Origin: Actinoplanes nipponensis
Lineage (GTDB): Bacteria; Actinomycetota; Actinomycetes; Mycobacteriales; Micromonosporaceae
NCBI RefSeq assembly: GCF_016862275.1
Contig: NZ_BOMQ01000028.1
Location: 1-64,000 of the forward strand
Direction of reading: 5' to 3'
DNA: 64,000 bases
Shown here: piece by piece, positions 7,709 through 16,055 of the stretch
Layout: every line of letters starts with the position of its first letter
Position numbering within the stretch: position 1 is the stretch's first letter
Notes under the pieces: generated by a model
Told to the model about the DNA's origin: nothing
Database searches by the model: none
What the model saw: the letters and a program-made list of their open reading frames with translations, nothing else
Translations under genes and position numbers: made by a program

Positions 7709-9898
7709 TCAGGGACCGCTGACGATGCTGGTCACCTGGTGGCCGCTGGTGACGGCGGCGCCCGTGTTGTTGATGACGTGCGAGATCGTGCCGGTGCCGC
7801 CGAGCGAGACGGTCACCATGTTGCGGAACTGCACGCCCGCCCGCACCGGCACCTCGAAGGCGCGGGCGTTGACCACGCTCGGGTTGACGTTGAAGTAGGC
7901 GTACGAGCCCAGACCCCAGGCCTGGTGGTTGGTCACCGAGTCGGCCACCTTGTACGCCGCCCAGCCCGGCGTCGCGCCGTTCATGTAGGCGGCCTGGTTC
8001 GGCGGGTCGTACGGCATCTCGTTCTGGTAGAAGTACGTGCGCCCGTTCTCGCCGTTCCAGATGGTCTGGTACTGCTGGTAGTGCTCGACGAACAGGCCGT
8101 GGAAGGTGACGTCGTCGCCGTTGACGATCAGGCCGTTGGCCGCGGTGTTGACCGTCCAGCCGACCGTGCCGCCGTTGCCGTGGTCGGCCCGCCAGATCCA
8201 GGCGTGGTCACCGATCACGTCGTCGCTGTTGATCCGCAGGCTCACCGACGCCTTGCCGGCGATGGCCCCGCCGATCCGGAAGAACACGTCGGACAGCACG
8301 GTCGGGTTGGCCGAGTGGTCGGCGGCCGCGCCGGCCGGGCCGACCTCCATGAGCACCGGCGAGTTGGTGGTGCCGGCGTCGAACAGCAGGCCGGCCACCC
8401 GGACGCCGTCCACGTCGGCCACGGTCATCGCCGCGATGCCGTTCTGCGGGACGAACGTGGCCAGCCCCAGGCCCAGCACGACCGTGTTCGCCCGGGTCAC
8501 CGTGAGCGTCTGGTTGAGGCTGTAGACACCCGGGGTGACCAGCAGGTTCCGGCCGGCAGCGAGGGCCGCGTTGATGGTCGCGGCGGTGTCGCCCGGCTTG
8601 ACGACGAAGAACGACCCGATCGGCAGCGACTGCCCCGCCGGGTTGCCGCCGGCCCAGGTGGTGCCGGCCGCGTTGGACCGCACGGCGGGCACGAACACCT
8701 GGTACGCGCCGGCGCCGTCGACGTACAGGTAGGGCTTCTCGGCGACCTTCGGCGTCTGGCCGATCGTGGTGTACGGCGGGTTCGGGAAGCTGGTGGCCGG
8801 CGCGCCCGGCGAGCCCACGAAGACCTGGTTCCAGTTGGCGCCGGACCAGGAGCCCATCTGCGAGTTGCGGGTGATCCACTGCTGCTGGGTGCCGGACTGG
8901 ATCTGCCCGTCGATCTTCGTGTCGGACATCCACCCGCCGGACGACCACCCGCCGTCGGAGAGCGCCAGGTTGCCACGGACGTGCATCCGCCGGTACGGGG
9001 CCGCCTGCGACACCGCCCAGCGGTCCAGCCCGCCGGTCGGGTTGACCGACAGGCCCTCGGCCGAGCGCCAGAAGTTCTGGGTGGCGTTCTGCGAGCCGTC
9101 CGGCCACCAGTCGGCCTCGGCGTGCACCCGGCCGTTGATGGTGACCGCGTCCGGGGTGAGCCCGAGGCCGGCCACCTGGGTGAAGAAGCCGACGTTGGCG
9201 TCCACGTTGTACGAGCCCGGCTTGAACAGCAGCGCGTACCGCTGGTTGCCGAACTGGTTGCTCACCTGCTGGTTGAAGACGGCGTTGAGGCGGTTCTGGA
9301 TGGTCGACGGGGCCATCGACGGGTCGAACACGGTCACGTTCGGGCCCAGGTCGGGGTTGCCGGCGCCCGGCGGGACCGTGGTGGGGGGCGTGGTCGGGGG
9401 CGTGCTCACACCGTTGACGGTCCATTTCTGGTTGGCGCCGCCGCCGCAGGTCCAGAGCTGGAGCCTGGCGCCGTCGGCGAGGTTGTTGTCCTTGATGTCG
9501 AGGCACTTGCCGGCCTTGACGTTGATCAGGTCGCGCCCGGCCGTGTACGTCCACTGCTGGCTGGCCAGCCCGGCGTAGCAGTCCCACAGGTGCACGACGG
9601 CGCCGTCGGTGGTGGCGCCGTTCACGACGTCGAGGCACTTGCCCAGGCCCCGCAGCGACTGGTCGTCGCCGTATGTCCAGGTCTGGTTGGGCCCGGCCGA
9701 GCAGGACCACATCTGCGGCAGGTTGCCGTTGGCGGTGGAGCCGTCGGTGACGTCCAGGCACTTGCCGTTGGCGCTGCTGACGACGGTGCCGGTGGTGGCG
9801 GCCAGGGCGTTGGTGATGCCGGCGGCGCCGAGGGCGGCGACGGTCAGCGTGGTGACGGAGACGGCGAGGACACGCCGTCGGCGGGGATGCGGGGGCAT
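7709..9898 (-). CDS. Secreted CBM13 (ricin-type) plus beta-helix protein, GH55-like
   Basis: A 729-residue secreted protein. Residues 1-33 are a signal peptide (Arg-rich start, ending NALA). Residues about 35-165 form a ricin-B/CBM13 trefoil with three QxW-type repeats (NQTWTY, SQQWTY, NQKWTV) and KCLD motifs. A Thr/Pro linker (TPPTTPPTTVPP) leads to a large domain rich in short beta turns, which fits a right-handed beta-helix of the kind annotated as GH55-like beta-1,3-glucanase. The catalytic residue is not one I can assign, so the substrate is uncertain; some homologues carry odd names such as adenylyl cyclase. It follows the alginate-lyase-like gene by 34 bases, so they are probably cotranscribed. 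Confidence 0.82.
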   Translation of the reverse strand: MPPHPRRRRVLAVSVTTLTVAALGAAGITNALAATTGTVVSSANGKCLDVTDGSTANGNLPQMWSCSAGPNQTWTYGDDQSLRGLGKCLDVVNGATTDGAVVHLWDCYAGLASQQWTYTAGRDLINVKAGKCLDIKDNNLADGARLQLWTCGGGANQKWTVNGVSTPPTTPPTTVPPGAGNPDLGPNVTVFDPSMAPSTIQNRLNAVFNQQVSNQFGNQRYALLFKPGSYNVDANVGFFTQVAGLGLTPDAVTINGRVHAEADWWPDGSQNATQNFWRSAEGLSVNPTGGLDRWAVSQAAPYRRMHVRGNLALSDGGWSSGGWMSDTKIDGQIQSGTQQQWITRNSQMGSWSGANWNQVFVGSPGAPATSFPNPPYTTIGQTPKVAEKPYLYVDGAGAYQVFVPAVRSNAAGTTWAGGNPAGQSLPIGSFFVVKPGDTAATINAALAAGRNLLVTPGVYSLNQTLTVTRANTVVLGLGLATFVPQNGIAAMTVADVDGVRVAGLLFDAGTTNSPVLMEVGPAGAAADHSANPTVLSDVFFRIGGAIAGKASVSLRINSDDVIGDHAWIWRADHGNGGTVGWTVNTAANGLIVNGDDVTFHGLFVEHYQQYQTIWNGENGRTYFYQNEMPYDPPNQAAYMNGATPGWAAYKVADSVTNHQAWGLGSYAYFNVNPSVVNARAFEVPVRAGVQFRNMVTVSLGGTGTISHVINNTGAAVTSGHQVTSIVSGP

Positions 9899-9932
9899 GG
9901 GGATCCTTCGGGGCGGGGACGGGGACGGGGGG

Positions 9933-11150
9933 TCAGGCCGGGTTGTCGGCGTGGGTCAGGGTCTCCCACGCGACGAAGAGGTTGTTGCTGCCCTGCGGGC
10001 GCCGGGCCAGGGTGTACGTCTCGGTGTTGGCCATCGCGATGCCGAGCCGGTTGTGCAGGGCGTTGAAGGCGACCTCGGTGACCGGCCCGAGGCCCTTGGT
10101 CACGCTGCCGCCGCAGATGCTCGCCGGCACGGCCGTGCCGTTCTCGAACTTGGTGTGCAGGCCGAGCGCGTGCCGCAGCCGGTCCTGCAGCTCGGGGTAG
10201 AGGTCGCCGCCCTGGATGCGGGTGGTCTCGGCGACGTGCGCGATGGCGGACAGGCCGTAGCCGGTGTGCACGAAGTCGCGGCAGGTCTCCTGGGCCAGCC
10301 CGTCGACGAAGGTGCTCTGCCCCTGCCAGTAGCTGATCAGCTCGGCGCGGGTGTCGATGCCGCCGGCCGGCGGGTACTTCGGCTGGGCGCCGTCGGCGGT
10401 GACGTAGACGTAGGACGCGGCGCGCAGCTTGAACCGGGCGATGGCGCGGTCGTAGCTGGCCCGGTCGTCGAGGTGGACGGCGATGCCGACGGCGGCCTCC
10501 ATCATCGACAGTTCCCAGTTGCCGTTGCTGTGGATGCCGGGGAGCACCACGGGCAGGTACACGGTGCGCAGCATGGTGGCGAAGCGGGCCTGGTTGGGCC
10601 AGGCGCCGTACGCGTGCTTGATGATCTCGGCGGCCCGGGGCCACACCGATCCGGCCCAGGCTGTCTGCAGCGGGGCATTGCTGTTGGTGTGCGTCCGGAT
10701 GGTCGCCGACCACGCGTCCATCAGCGCGATCGCCTTGGCCGCGTACGCGGTGTCGCCGGTGATGTACCAGGCCAGCGCGTCGGTGTACGCGGCGATCGCG
10801 TCCTCGCGCTCGTCGGTGCAGCCGTTGTTGGGGTTGGAGTACGAGCCGCACTCGACGGTCGCCCGCGGCTTCGGCGTCCGGGTCAGCGAGGCGTACCGGC
10901 TGCTGATCATCTGGCGGTAGGCGGCCGTCCAGGGCTGGGCCCCGGCCGCGACCCGGCCCTTGACGAAGTCGAGCTGGGCCCGGCTCAGCAGGACACCGGG
11001 GTGGGAGAAGGCGGCCGCGGCCGTGACGGCCGTGGGGCGGGCGGGGGTGACCGTGTCGGCGTGGGCCACGAGGCGCACGCCGGCGGTGGCCAGCAGGGCG
11101 ACGAGCACGGTGCCGGCGGCGAGCAGCGGCCGGCGGGGGGATTTCGGCAC
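9933..11150 (-). CDS. Secreted alginate-lyase-family (PL5-like) protein
   Basis: A 405-residue protein with a signal peptide (KSPRRPLLAAG, hydrophobic core, ending near VAHADT). The mature part is an alpha-helical toroid of the alginate_lyase Pfam family. NSNAPLQTAWAGSVWPRAAE and the SNGNWELSMMEA segment match conserved active-site stretches of that family (Asn/His/Arg region). Actinobacterial members may act on polysaccharides other than alginate, so the substrate is open. ATG 11150 starts the unit, followed by the CBM13 beta-helix gene. Paired LacI-like operator sites lie 124-192 bases upstream, which suggests sugar-responsive control. Confidence 0.82.
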   Translation of the reverse strand: MPKSPRRPLLAAGTVLVALLATAGVRLVAHADTVTPARPTAVTAAAAFSHPGVLLSRAQLDFVKGRVAAGAQPWTAAYRQMISSRYASLTRTPKPRATVECGSYSNPNNGCTDEREDAIAAYTDALAWYITGDTAYAAKAIALMDAWSATIRTHTNSNAPLQTAWAGSVWPRAAEIIKHAYGAWPNQARFATMLRTVYLPVVLPGIHSNGNWELSMMEAAVGIAVHLDDRASYDRAIARFKLRAASYVYVTADGAQPKYPPAGGIDTRAELISYWQGQSTFVDGLAQETCRDFVHTGYGLSAIAHVAETTRIQGGDLYPELQDRLRHALGLHTKFENGTAVPASICGGSVTKGLGPVTEVAFNALHNRLGIAMANTETYTLARRPQGSNNLFVAWETLTHADNPA

Positions 11151-11273
11151 GACGGACTCCGGGGGGACGGGGAACCGGAAAGTGACTTAACAGTTCCGCA
11201 CTCAACCGTGAGGAAAGGGACGCGGTCAAGGAGCCATCGACCAACTTAAGGATGACGAAAGGTTCGCGGCACG

Positions 11274-11342
11274 GAGAGCGCTTTCCCTTGGCGGCCGGGC
11301 CGTTCCGGGCCCCGGAACCGGTTACGCCGAGAAAGCGCTCTC
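11274..11342. promoter_or_regulatory. Paired LacI-type operator-like sites
   Basis: GAGAGCGCTTTC (11274-11285) and its exact reverse complement GAAAGCGCTCTC (11331-11342) flank a 45-base spacer that itself contains GTTCCGG/CCGGAAC. Both sites carry the AGCGCT core seen in actinobacterial LacI operators. The sequence AGCGCTTTCCC (11277-11287) recurs exactly at 23771-23781, beside a LacI gene. The right site overlaps the stop of the YCII gene. Probable control of the lyase/beta-helix unit. Confidence 0.5.
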
Positions 11343-11679
11343 ACGGGGTCAGCAGCCGCCGTACGTCCACGGAGCCGCGCAGCGGCGCTCCCCCGGGGCC
11401 CGGGCCGGCCGCGGCCAGCGCCGCGATCTGGAGAGCGCGTTCCTCGGATTCGACGTCGACGATCCGGTAGCCGGCCAGGGCCGGCAGCCCGCCCCCGCCG
11501 GCGACGTCCGCGCCGGTCACCAGGTGCGCGCGGCCGCCGAGGCCCTGCGTCTCGACCAGCTCACCGGCCGCGGCGAGCTCGGCGTCCAGGCCCCGCTGGT
11601 AGGCGAAATGGCGGCGGATGTCGGCCGGGTCCCAGGAACCCATTGCGGCGCCGTGCTGGATCAGCAGAAACTTCGTCAT
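11341..11679 (-). CDS. YCII-related domain protein
   Basis: A 112-residue single-domain protein of the YCII/YciI ferredoxin-like fold, starting MTKFLLIQHG and containing the conserved ELVETQGLGG loop. In actinobacteria this family often accompanies ECF sigma factors, but none is present here. ATG 11679 was chosen over an upstream in-frame start because the family begins at this MTKF segment. Function unknown. The downstream region immediately holds an operator-like site that overlaps the stop codon. Confidence 0.82.
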   Translation of the reverse strand: MTKFLLIQHGAAMGSWDPADIRRHFAYQRGLDAELAAAGELVETQGLGGRAHLVTGADVAGGGGLPALAGYRIVDVESEERALQIAALAAAGPGPGGAPLRGSVDVRRLLTP

Positions 11680-11750
11680 ACCCCCGGGTCGGTCCCGGCC
11701 GGCGGATCTCGACACGCCGGGACCGGTCCCGCACCGGACGGGAGGGCACC

Positions 11751-12146
11751 GTGGCGATCGGCCGCCTGCACCACCTGATCATCGACTGCCCGGACCCGCT
11801 GGCCCTGGCCACCTTCTACAGCGCCCTGCTGGATCTGCCGATCACCTACCGCGACGAGGACTTCGCGGTGGTGTCGGTCAGCGACCGGGCCTCCGGGCTG
11901 GCGTTCCAGCGGGCGGCCGGGCACCGGGCGCCGACCTGGCCGGAGGGGGCGACGCCGCAGCAGATGCACCTGGACGTGATGGTCGACGACGTGCCGGCCG
12001 CGTCCGCCGCGGTCCTCGAGCTCGGCGCCACCGCGCTGGGCGGCGACCCCGTGGCGGTCTTCGCCGACCCGGCGGGGCACCCGTTCTGCCTGATCCCCCG
12101 CCCGGGGTGGGCGCCGCCGGTCACGGACGCGACAATGCCCGGGTGA
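11751..12146 (+). CDS. VOC family protein (glyoxalase-like)
   Basis: A 131-residue vicinal-oxygen-chelate fold protein. Two beta-alpha-beta-beta-beta modules are visible, with LHHLIIDCPDPLALATFYSA at the start and VFADPAGHPFCLIPRP at the end. The metal-ligand His near the N-terminus and the DPAGHPFCL segment fit actinobacterial dioxygenase/glyoxalase-like members. GTG 11751 follows GGAGG at 11741-11745. The stop overlaps the GNAT gene start in GTGA, so the two are coupled. Substrate unknown; bleomycin-type resistance and glyoxalase roles are both known in the superfamily. Confidence 0.87.
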   Translation: MAIGRLHHLIIDCPDPLALATFYSALLDLPITYRDEDFAVVSVSDRASGLAFQRAAGHRAPTWPEGATPQQMHLDVMVDDVPAASAAVLELGATALGGDPVAVFADPAGHPFCLIPRPGWAPPVTDATMPG

Positions 12147-13003
12147 GGATCACCGCCCTGACCGAGGCCCCCGGCCCCTCGGCGTACCGGCTGGCCTGGA
12201 TCGCCGCCGGCGACGACGGCCACCCGGTCGCCACCGCGTACCTGCGGGTGGGCACCACGGCCGAGGCGCAGCACCGCGCCGAGGCGGAGGTGGCGGTGCA
12301 TCCCGCCGAACGGCGCCGCGGCGCCGGCACCGCGCTGCTGGCCGAGGCCGTCACGGCGGCCCGGGGGCTGGGCCGGCGCACGCTGGTGGCGGGCCCGGTG
12401 GCCGCCGGGTCGCCCGGCGAGGCGTTCCTGCGGGCCCGAGGGCTGCGGCCGGTGCTGGCGCTGACCTACGCCCGGCTGGCGCTCGCCGACGTCTCCGCCG
12501 CCCCGGCCGAGCCGCATCCCGGCTACCGCCTGGTGGTCTGGGAGGGCACGGTCCCCGACGAGCTGGCGGCGACGTTCACCGCCGCCCGCCGGGCGATGGA
12601 CGACATGCCGATGGACGAGGCCGACGTGGCCCCGCAGACCTGGGACGTCGACCGGGTCCGGGCCGTCGCGGCCGCGGTCGCCGCCCGCGGCGACGTGCTC
12701 TGCACGGTCACGGCCGTCGCCGAGACGGACGGCTCCATCGTGGGCTTCAGCGAGCTGGTGGTGCCGGGTACGGGCACCGCCGACGCGCAGCACTACGGCA
12801 CCGCCGTGCTGAGCGGGCACCGCGGGCGCGGCCTGGCCCGCCGGATGAAGGCGGAGGCGATCCGGCACATCCGGCAGCGGCATCCGGACGTGCCGGGACT
12901 GCTCACCGACACCGCGGACAGCAACGTGGCCATGCGCCGGGTCAACGACGCGCTGGGCTACCGCAGCACCCACCGCTCGCTGCTGTTCCAGCTCGACCTC
13001 TGA
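12143..13003 (+). CDS. Tandem GNAT N-acetyltransferase
   Basis: A 286-residue protein with two GNAT units. The first has the acetyl-CoA loop around HPAERRRGAGTALLAEAV (about 53-70), and the second around LSGHRGRGLARRMKAEAI (about 222-239). The C-terminal NVAMRRVNDALGYR matches the usual end of this two-domain family, in which the second copy binds acetyl-CoA. It is translationally coupled to the VOC gene upstream and probably acetylates an amine-bearing small molecule or antibiotic. The substrate is not predictable. Confidence 0.87.
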   Translation: MRITALTEAPGPSAYRLAWIAAGDDGHPVATAYLRVGTTAEAQHRAEAEVAVHPAERRRGAGTALLAEAVTAARGLGRRTLVAGPVAAGSPGEAFLRARGLRPVLALTYARLALADVSAAPAEPHPGYRLVVWEGTVPDELAATFTAARRAMDDMPMDEADVAPQTWDVDRVRAVAAAVAARGDVLCTVTAVAETDGSIVGFSELVVPGTGTADAQHYGTAVLSGHRGRGLARRMKAEAIRHIRQRHPDVPGLLTDTADSNVAMRRVNDALGYRSTHRSLLFQLDL

Positions 13004-13020
13004 CCCCTCGGGCGGCCCGG

Positions 13021-13061
13021 CATAGACACTGTCTACGGCTCTCTGGTAGACAGTGTCTATG
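13021..13061. promoter_or_regulatory. Twin TetR operator over a leaderless start
   Basis: CATAGACACTGTCTAC (13021-13036) and its exact reverse complement (13046-13061) are separated by 9 bases. Each arm contains a 13-base palindrome with the pattern TAGACA-N-TGTCTA (13023-13035 and 13047-13059). The second palindrome's last base is the A of the TetR start ATG, and its TAGACA could be the -10 box for a leaderless transcript. This strongly suggests autorepression. Confidence 0.8.
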
Positions 13062-13616
13062 GCCGATGACCTGCGCGAGCGTCTCGTGGCCGCCGGCGTA
13101 GCCCTGGTCACCGCCGAGGGCACCGAGGCGCTGACCCTGCGGGAGATCGCCCGGCGGGCCGGCGTGTCCCACGGCGCGCCGCGGCGCTGCTTCCCCACCC
13201 ACCGCGAGCTGCTGGCCGCCGTCGCCCGGGTCGGCTACGAACGGCTGTCCGCCCGGATCGCGGCGCTCGGCGAGCAGCCCGACCCGCGCGCCGGGCTGCT
13301 CGCCCTGGGCCGGGTCTACCTGGAGTTCGCGCGCACCGAACGCGGCATGTTCGAGCTGATGTTCCGCCACGAGCTGCTGCGCGGCAACCAGGAGGGGCTG
13401 CGGGCGGTCAGCCGGCCGCTGTTCACGGTGCTGGTCGAGCTGGTCGCCCGGGCCCGGCCCGGACGACCGGACGCGGCCGTGGCCGCCGGCGCGCTGTGGG
13501 CCAACCTGCACGGCATCGCGCAGCTGTGGTCCTGGGGCAGCCTGCAGATGGCGGTCGGGACCGAGGAGGCCGACGCGCTGCTGCGGGCGGCCGTCGACGC
13601 GTACGGGGAGCGCTGA
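13059..13616 (+). CDS. TetR-family repressor
   Basis: A 185-residue TetR regulator. The helix-turn-helix is at about 24-50 (LTLREIARRAGVSHGAPRRC), and a TetR C-terminal ligand/dimer domain follows (FELMFRHELL, then ALWANLHGIAQLWSWG). I chose ATG 13059 because it sits right after the second palindrome; GTG 13053 would lie inside it. The gene ends 1 base before the acyltransferase start, so both are one unit under the twin operator. It probably senses an acyl or lipid-like ligand and represses itself and the acyltransferase gene. The ligand is an inference from its partner. Confidence 0.9.
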   Translation: MADDLRERLVAAGVALVTAEGTEALTLREIARRAGVSHGAPRRCFPTHRELLAAVARVGYERLSARIAALGEQPDPRAGLLALGRVYLEFARTERGMFELMFRHELLRGNQEGLRAVSRPLFTVLVELVARARPGRPDAAVAAGALWANLHGIAQLWSWGSLQMAVGTEEADALLRAAVDAYGER

Positions 13617-13617
13617 C

Positions 13618-14280
13618 ATGCTGCACCGGCTCACCCGGGCCCTGCTCGTCCCGGTGTCCCGGCTGGCGTTCCGGCCGGTGGTCGAGGGTCGGGAGCACGT
13701 GCCGCCGGCCGGCCCGGTCATCCTGGCCGCCAACCACCTGTCCTTTCTGGACAGTTTCCTGATCCCGCTGGTGGCGCCGCGGCCGGTGGCGTTCCTGGCC
13801 AAGGCGGAGTACTTCACCCGGCCCGGCCCGCTGGGCCGGCTCACCGGCGCCGCGCTGCTCGGCCTGGGCGCGGTGGCGGTGCCCCGCGGCGAGCACCGCG
13901 CCGCGCAGGCCGCCCTGGAGACGGCGCTGGGCGTGCTGCGCGAGGGCCGGGCGTTCGGCATCCACCCGGAGGGCAGCCGGTCCCGCGACGGCCGGCTGTA
14001 CCGGGGACGCACCGGCGTGGCCTGGCTCGCGCTGGCCTCGGGGGCCCCGGTCGTGCCGGTCGCCGTGCTCGGCACCGACCGCGTCCAGCCGGTCGGCGCG
14101 CGGCTGCCGCGACCCGGCCGGGTCACGGTCCGCTTCGGCGCGCCGCTGCACTTCCCCGCTCCCGGCGGTCACGCCGCCCGGGCCCGGCGGGCGGCCACCG
14201 ACCGGATCATGACGGAGATCGGCCGGCTGTCCGGCCAGCCGCAGGCCGGCTGCTACAACGAGCTCTCCGCCGGACGGTGA
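13618..14280 (+). CDS. 1-acyl-sn-glycerol-3-phosphate acyltransferase (PlsC-like)
   Basis: Membrane-associated acyltransferase of 220 residues, the family that makes phosphatidic acid from lysophosphatidic acid. The catalytic NHLSFLD (NHxxxxD) is at about residues 39-45 and the glycerol-phosphate-binding EGSRSRDGRLYRGRTG near 119-134. No long transmembrane anchor is seen; a hydrophobic N-terminal segment may attach it to the membrane. It directly follows a TetR gene. Being under a private repressor suggests a conditional paralogue rather than the housekeeping PlsC. Confidence 0.9.
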   Translation: MLHRLTRALLVPVSRLAFRPVVEGREHVPPAGPVILAANHLSFLDSFLIPLVAPRPVAFLAKAEYFTRPGPLGRLTGAALLGLGAVAVPRGEHRAAQAALETALGVLREGRAFGIHPEGSRSRDGRLYRGRTGVAWLALASGAPVVPVAVLGTDRVQPVGARLPRPGRVTVRFGAPLHFPAPGGHAARARRAATDRIMTEIGRLSGQPQAGCYNELSAGR

Positions 14281-14295
14281 CCGCCGGCTCGGCGG
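14281..14295. terminator. Short hairpin between convergent genes
   Basis: CCGCCG-GCT-CGGCGG lies directly after the acyltransferase stop and 8 bases from the stop of the opposing oxidoreductase gene. It is short, so its strength is uncertain. Confidence 0.35.
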
Positions 14296-14302
14296 CTGCC
14301 GC

Positions 14303-15259
14303 TCAGCGCAGCGCCGGCAGCACCTTGGCCCCGAAGGCCTCCACGAACGGCAGCAGGTCCTGCCCGACGTGGTGCAGGTAGATCCGGTCGAAGCCCAGCG
14401 CCGCATAGCCGCGCAGCCACTCGACGTGCCGTTCCAGGTCGGCGGAGACGTTGACCACCTGGCGCACCTGATCCACGGTCACGTCCTTGGACACCACGTC
14501 GAAGTGGTCGACGGTCTCCAGGTCCCAGCACACCGGCGGCGGGAAGATGTTGCTGCGCCACTGGTCGTGGGCGATCGCCTCGGCCTCGGCCTCGGTCGGC
14601 GCCCAGCTCAGGTGCACCTGCAGGGCGAGCGGGCCGCGCCCGCCGGCATCCCGGTACGCCGTGATCATGTCGCGCAGGTGCTGCTCGGGGGCGTTGACGG
14701 TGACCAGGCCGTCCGCCCAGTCGGCGCACCAGGCGGCGGTCCTGGTGCTGACCGCCGCGCCGATCAGCGCCGGGGTGGTCTCGGGACGCGTCCACAACCG
14801 GGCCCGGTCCACCGTGACCAGGCCGTCGCGGGTGACCTCCTCGCCGGCCAGCAGCCCGCGGATGACCCCGACGCACTCCAGCAGCCGGGCCTCGCGGACC
14901 TCCTTGCGCGGCCACGGCTCGCCGGTGATGTGCTCGTTGCTGTACTCGCCGCTGCCCAGCGCCGCCCAGAACCGGCCCGGGTACATGGCGCCCAGCGTGC
15001 CGATAGCCTGGGCGATGACCGCCGGGTGGTAGCGCTGGCCCGGGGCGTTGACCACGCCGAAGGACAGGTTGGTGGCCTGCAGCGCGGCGCCGAGCCAGGA
15101 CCAGGCGAACGCCGACTGGCCCTGCCGGGCGCTCCACGGCGAGAAGTGGTCGGAACACATCGCGGCGTCGAAGCCGGCGCGCTCGGCGGCGACCACGGCG
15201 GCGAGGAGCTCGGCGGGCGGGATCTGCTCGTGCGAGGCGTGGATGCCGTAGTCCGTCAT
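14303..15259 (-). CDS. LLM-class (F420-dependent-type) oxidoreductase
   Basis: A 318-residue TIM-barrel enzyme of the luciferase-like monooxygenase family. The sequence MTDYGIHASHEQIPP, AGFDAAMCSDHFSPW and GRFWAALGSGEYSNE closely fits the non-F420 or F420-dependent subfamily with a conserved SDHFSPW segment. It would use reduced F420 or flavin to reduce or oxidise an unknown small molecule in the cytosol. It faces the PlsC-like gene and diverges from a VOC gene 67 bases away, with no clear operator between. Confidence 0.88.
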   Translation of the reverse strand: MTDYGIHASHEQIPPAELLAAVVAAERAGFDAAMCSDHFSPWSARQGQSAFAWSWLGAALQATNLSFGVVNAPGQRYHPAVIAQAIGTLGAMYPGRFWAALGSGEYSNEHITGEPWPRKEVREARLLECVGVIRGLLAGEEVTRDGLVTVDRARLWTRPETTPALIGAAVSTRTAAWCADWADGLVTVNAPEQHLRDMITAYRDAGGRGPLALQVHLSWAPTEAEAEAIAHDQWRSNIFPPPVCWDLETVDHFDVVSKDVTVDQVRQVVNVSADLERHVEWLRGYAALGFDRIYLHHVGQDLLPFVEAFGAKVLPALR

Positions 15260-15326
15260 GCGGCTGGAGGTACCCAGCCGGGACCGGGGGCAACCCGGCG
15301 CCGCCCGAGGGGCCTACCGTGGGGTC

Positions 15327-16055
15327 ATGATTCGGTGGATCTCGGCGTTCATCGACCGGCCGGTCGCGCGGCTGGACGAGGCCGTCGCCTTCTGGACGGC
15401 GGTCACCGGCACGAAGCCGGCGCCGCAGGAGGATCCCGGCTTCGTCCGGCTGCACAGCGCGACCTCGGACGACTGGCTCGAGATCCAGGGCGTCCGGGAC
15501 GGTCCCGGCGGGGCGCACCTCGACCTGGCCGTCACGGACGTGGCCGCCTTCGCCGCGACGGCCCGCGACGCCGGCGCCACGACCGTCGCCGATCACGGCA
15601 GCTGGCAGGTGCTGCGCTCCCCGGCCGGGCAGGCCTTCTGCGTCGCCGCCGGGCCGGGCGGGCGGGTGCTGCCCCGGGCGCTGACCGCGCCCGACGGCAC
15701 CCGGACCCTGCTCGACCAGGTCTGCCTGGACGTCGGCCCGGCCGGCTACGACACCGAGGTGGCCTTCTGGGCCGGGCTCACCGGCTGGCGGCTGGAGCGG
15801 TTGCCGCCCTGCTTCCACCGGCTCACCCCGCAGCCCCGGCTGGCGGTACGAATCCTGCTGCAGCGTACGGACCACGAGCAGCCCCCATCCGCCCACCTGG
15901 ACCTGGCCTGCTCCGACGTGCGCGCGGCCCGGGCCCGGCACGAGCAGCTCGGCGCGGCCTTCGTCGGCGAGTGGCCGGAATGGACCGTGATGCGCGACCC
16001 GGCCGGCGGCCGCTACTGCCTGACCGGCCGCGTCCCGCCCGGGGAGAAGGCATGA
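15327..16055 (+). CDS. Two-module VOC family protein
   Basis: A 242-residue protein with two VOC domains (about 1-115 and 125-240), each ending in a DPAG/SPAGQ-type strand (VLRSPAGQAFCVAAGPGG; VMRDPAGGRYCLTGR). The conserved metal-site residues are only partly visible, so it may bind rather than turn over a ligand. ATG 15327 fits the family start MIRWISAFIDRP. Its stop overlaps the nucleoside hydrolase start in ATGA, so they are translated together. The shared role is not obvious. Confidence 0.85.
   Translation: MIRWISAFIDRPVARLDEAVAFWTAVTGTKPAPQEDPGFVRLHSATSDDWLEIQGVRDGPGGAHLDLAVTDVAAFAATARDAGATTVADHGSWQVLRSPAGQAFCVAAGPGGRVLPRALTAPDGTRTLLDQVCLDVGPAGYDTEVAFWAGLTGWRLERLPPCFHRLTPQPRLAVRILLQRTDHEQPPSAHLDLACSDVRAARARHEQLGAAFVGEWPEWTVMRDPAGGRYCLTGRVPPGEKA

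Noticed and set aside
7739..10066. Long rightward open frame of 775 codons opposite the beta-helix and lyase genes
   Set aside because: It is antisense to two genes with signal peptides and known domains, and its translation is Gly/Arg/Val-rich without any motif.
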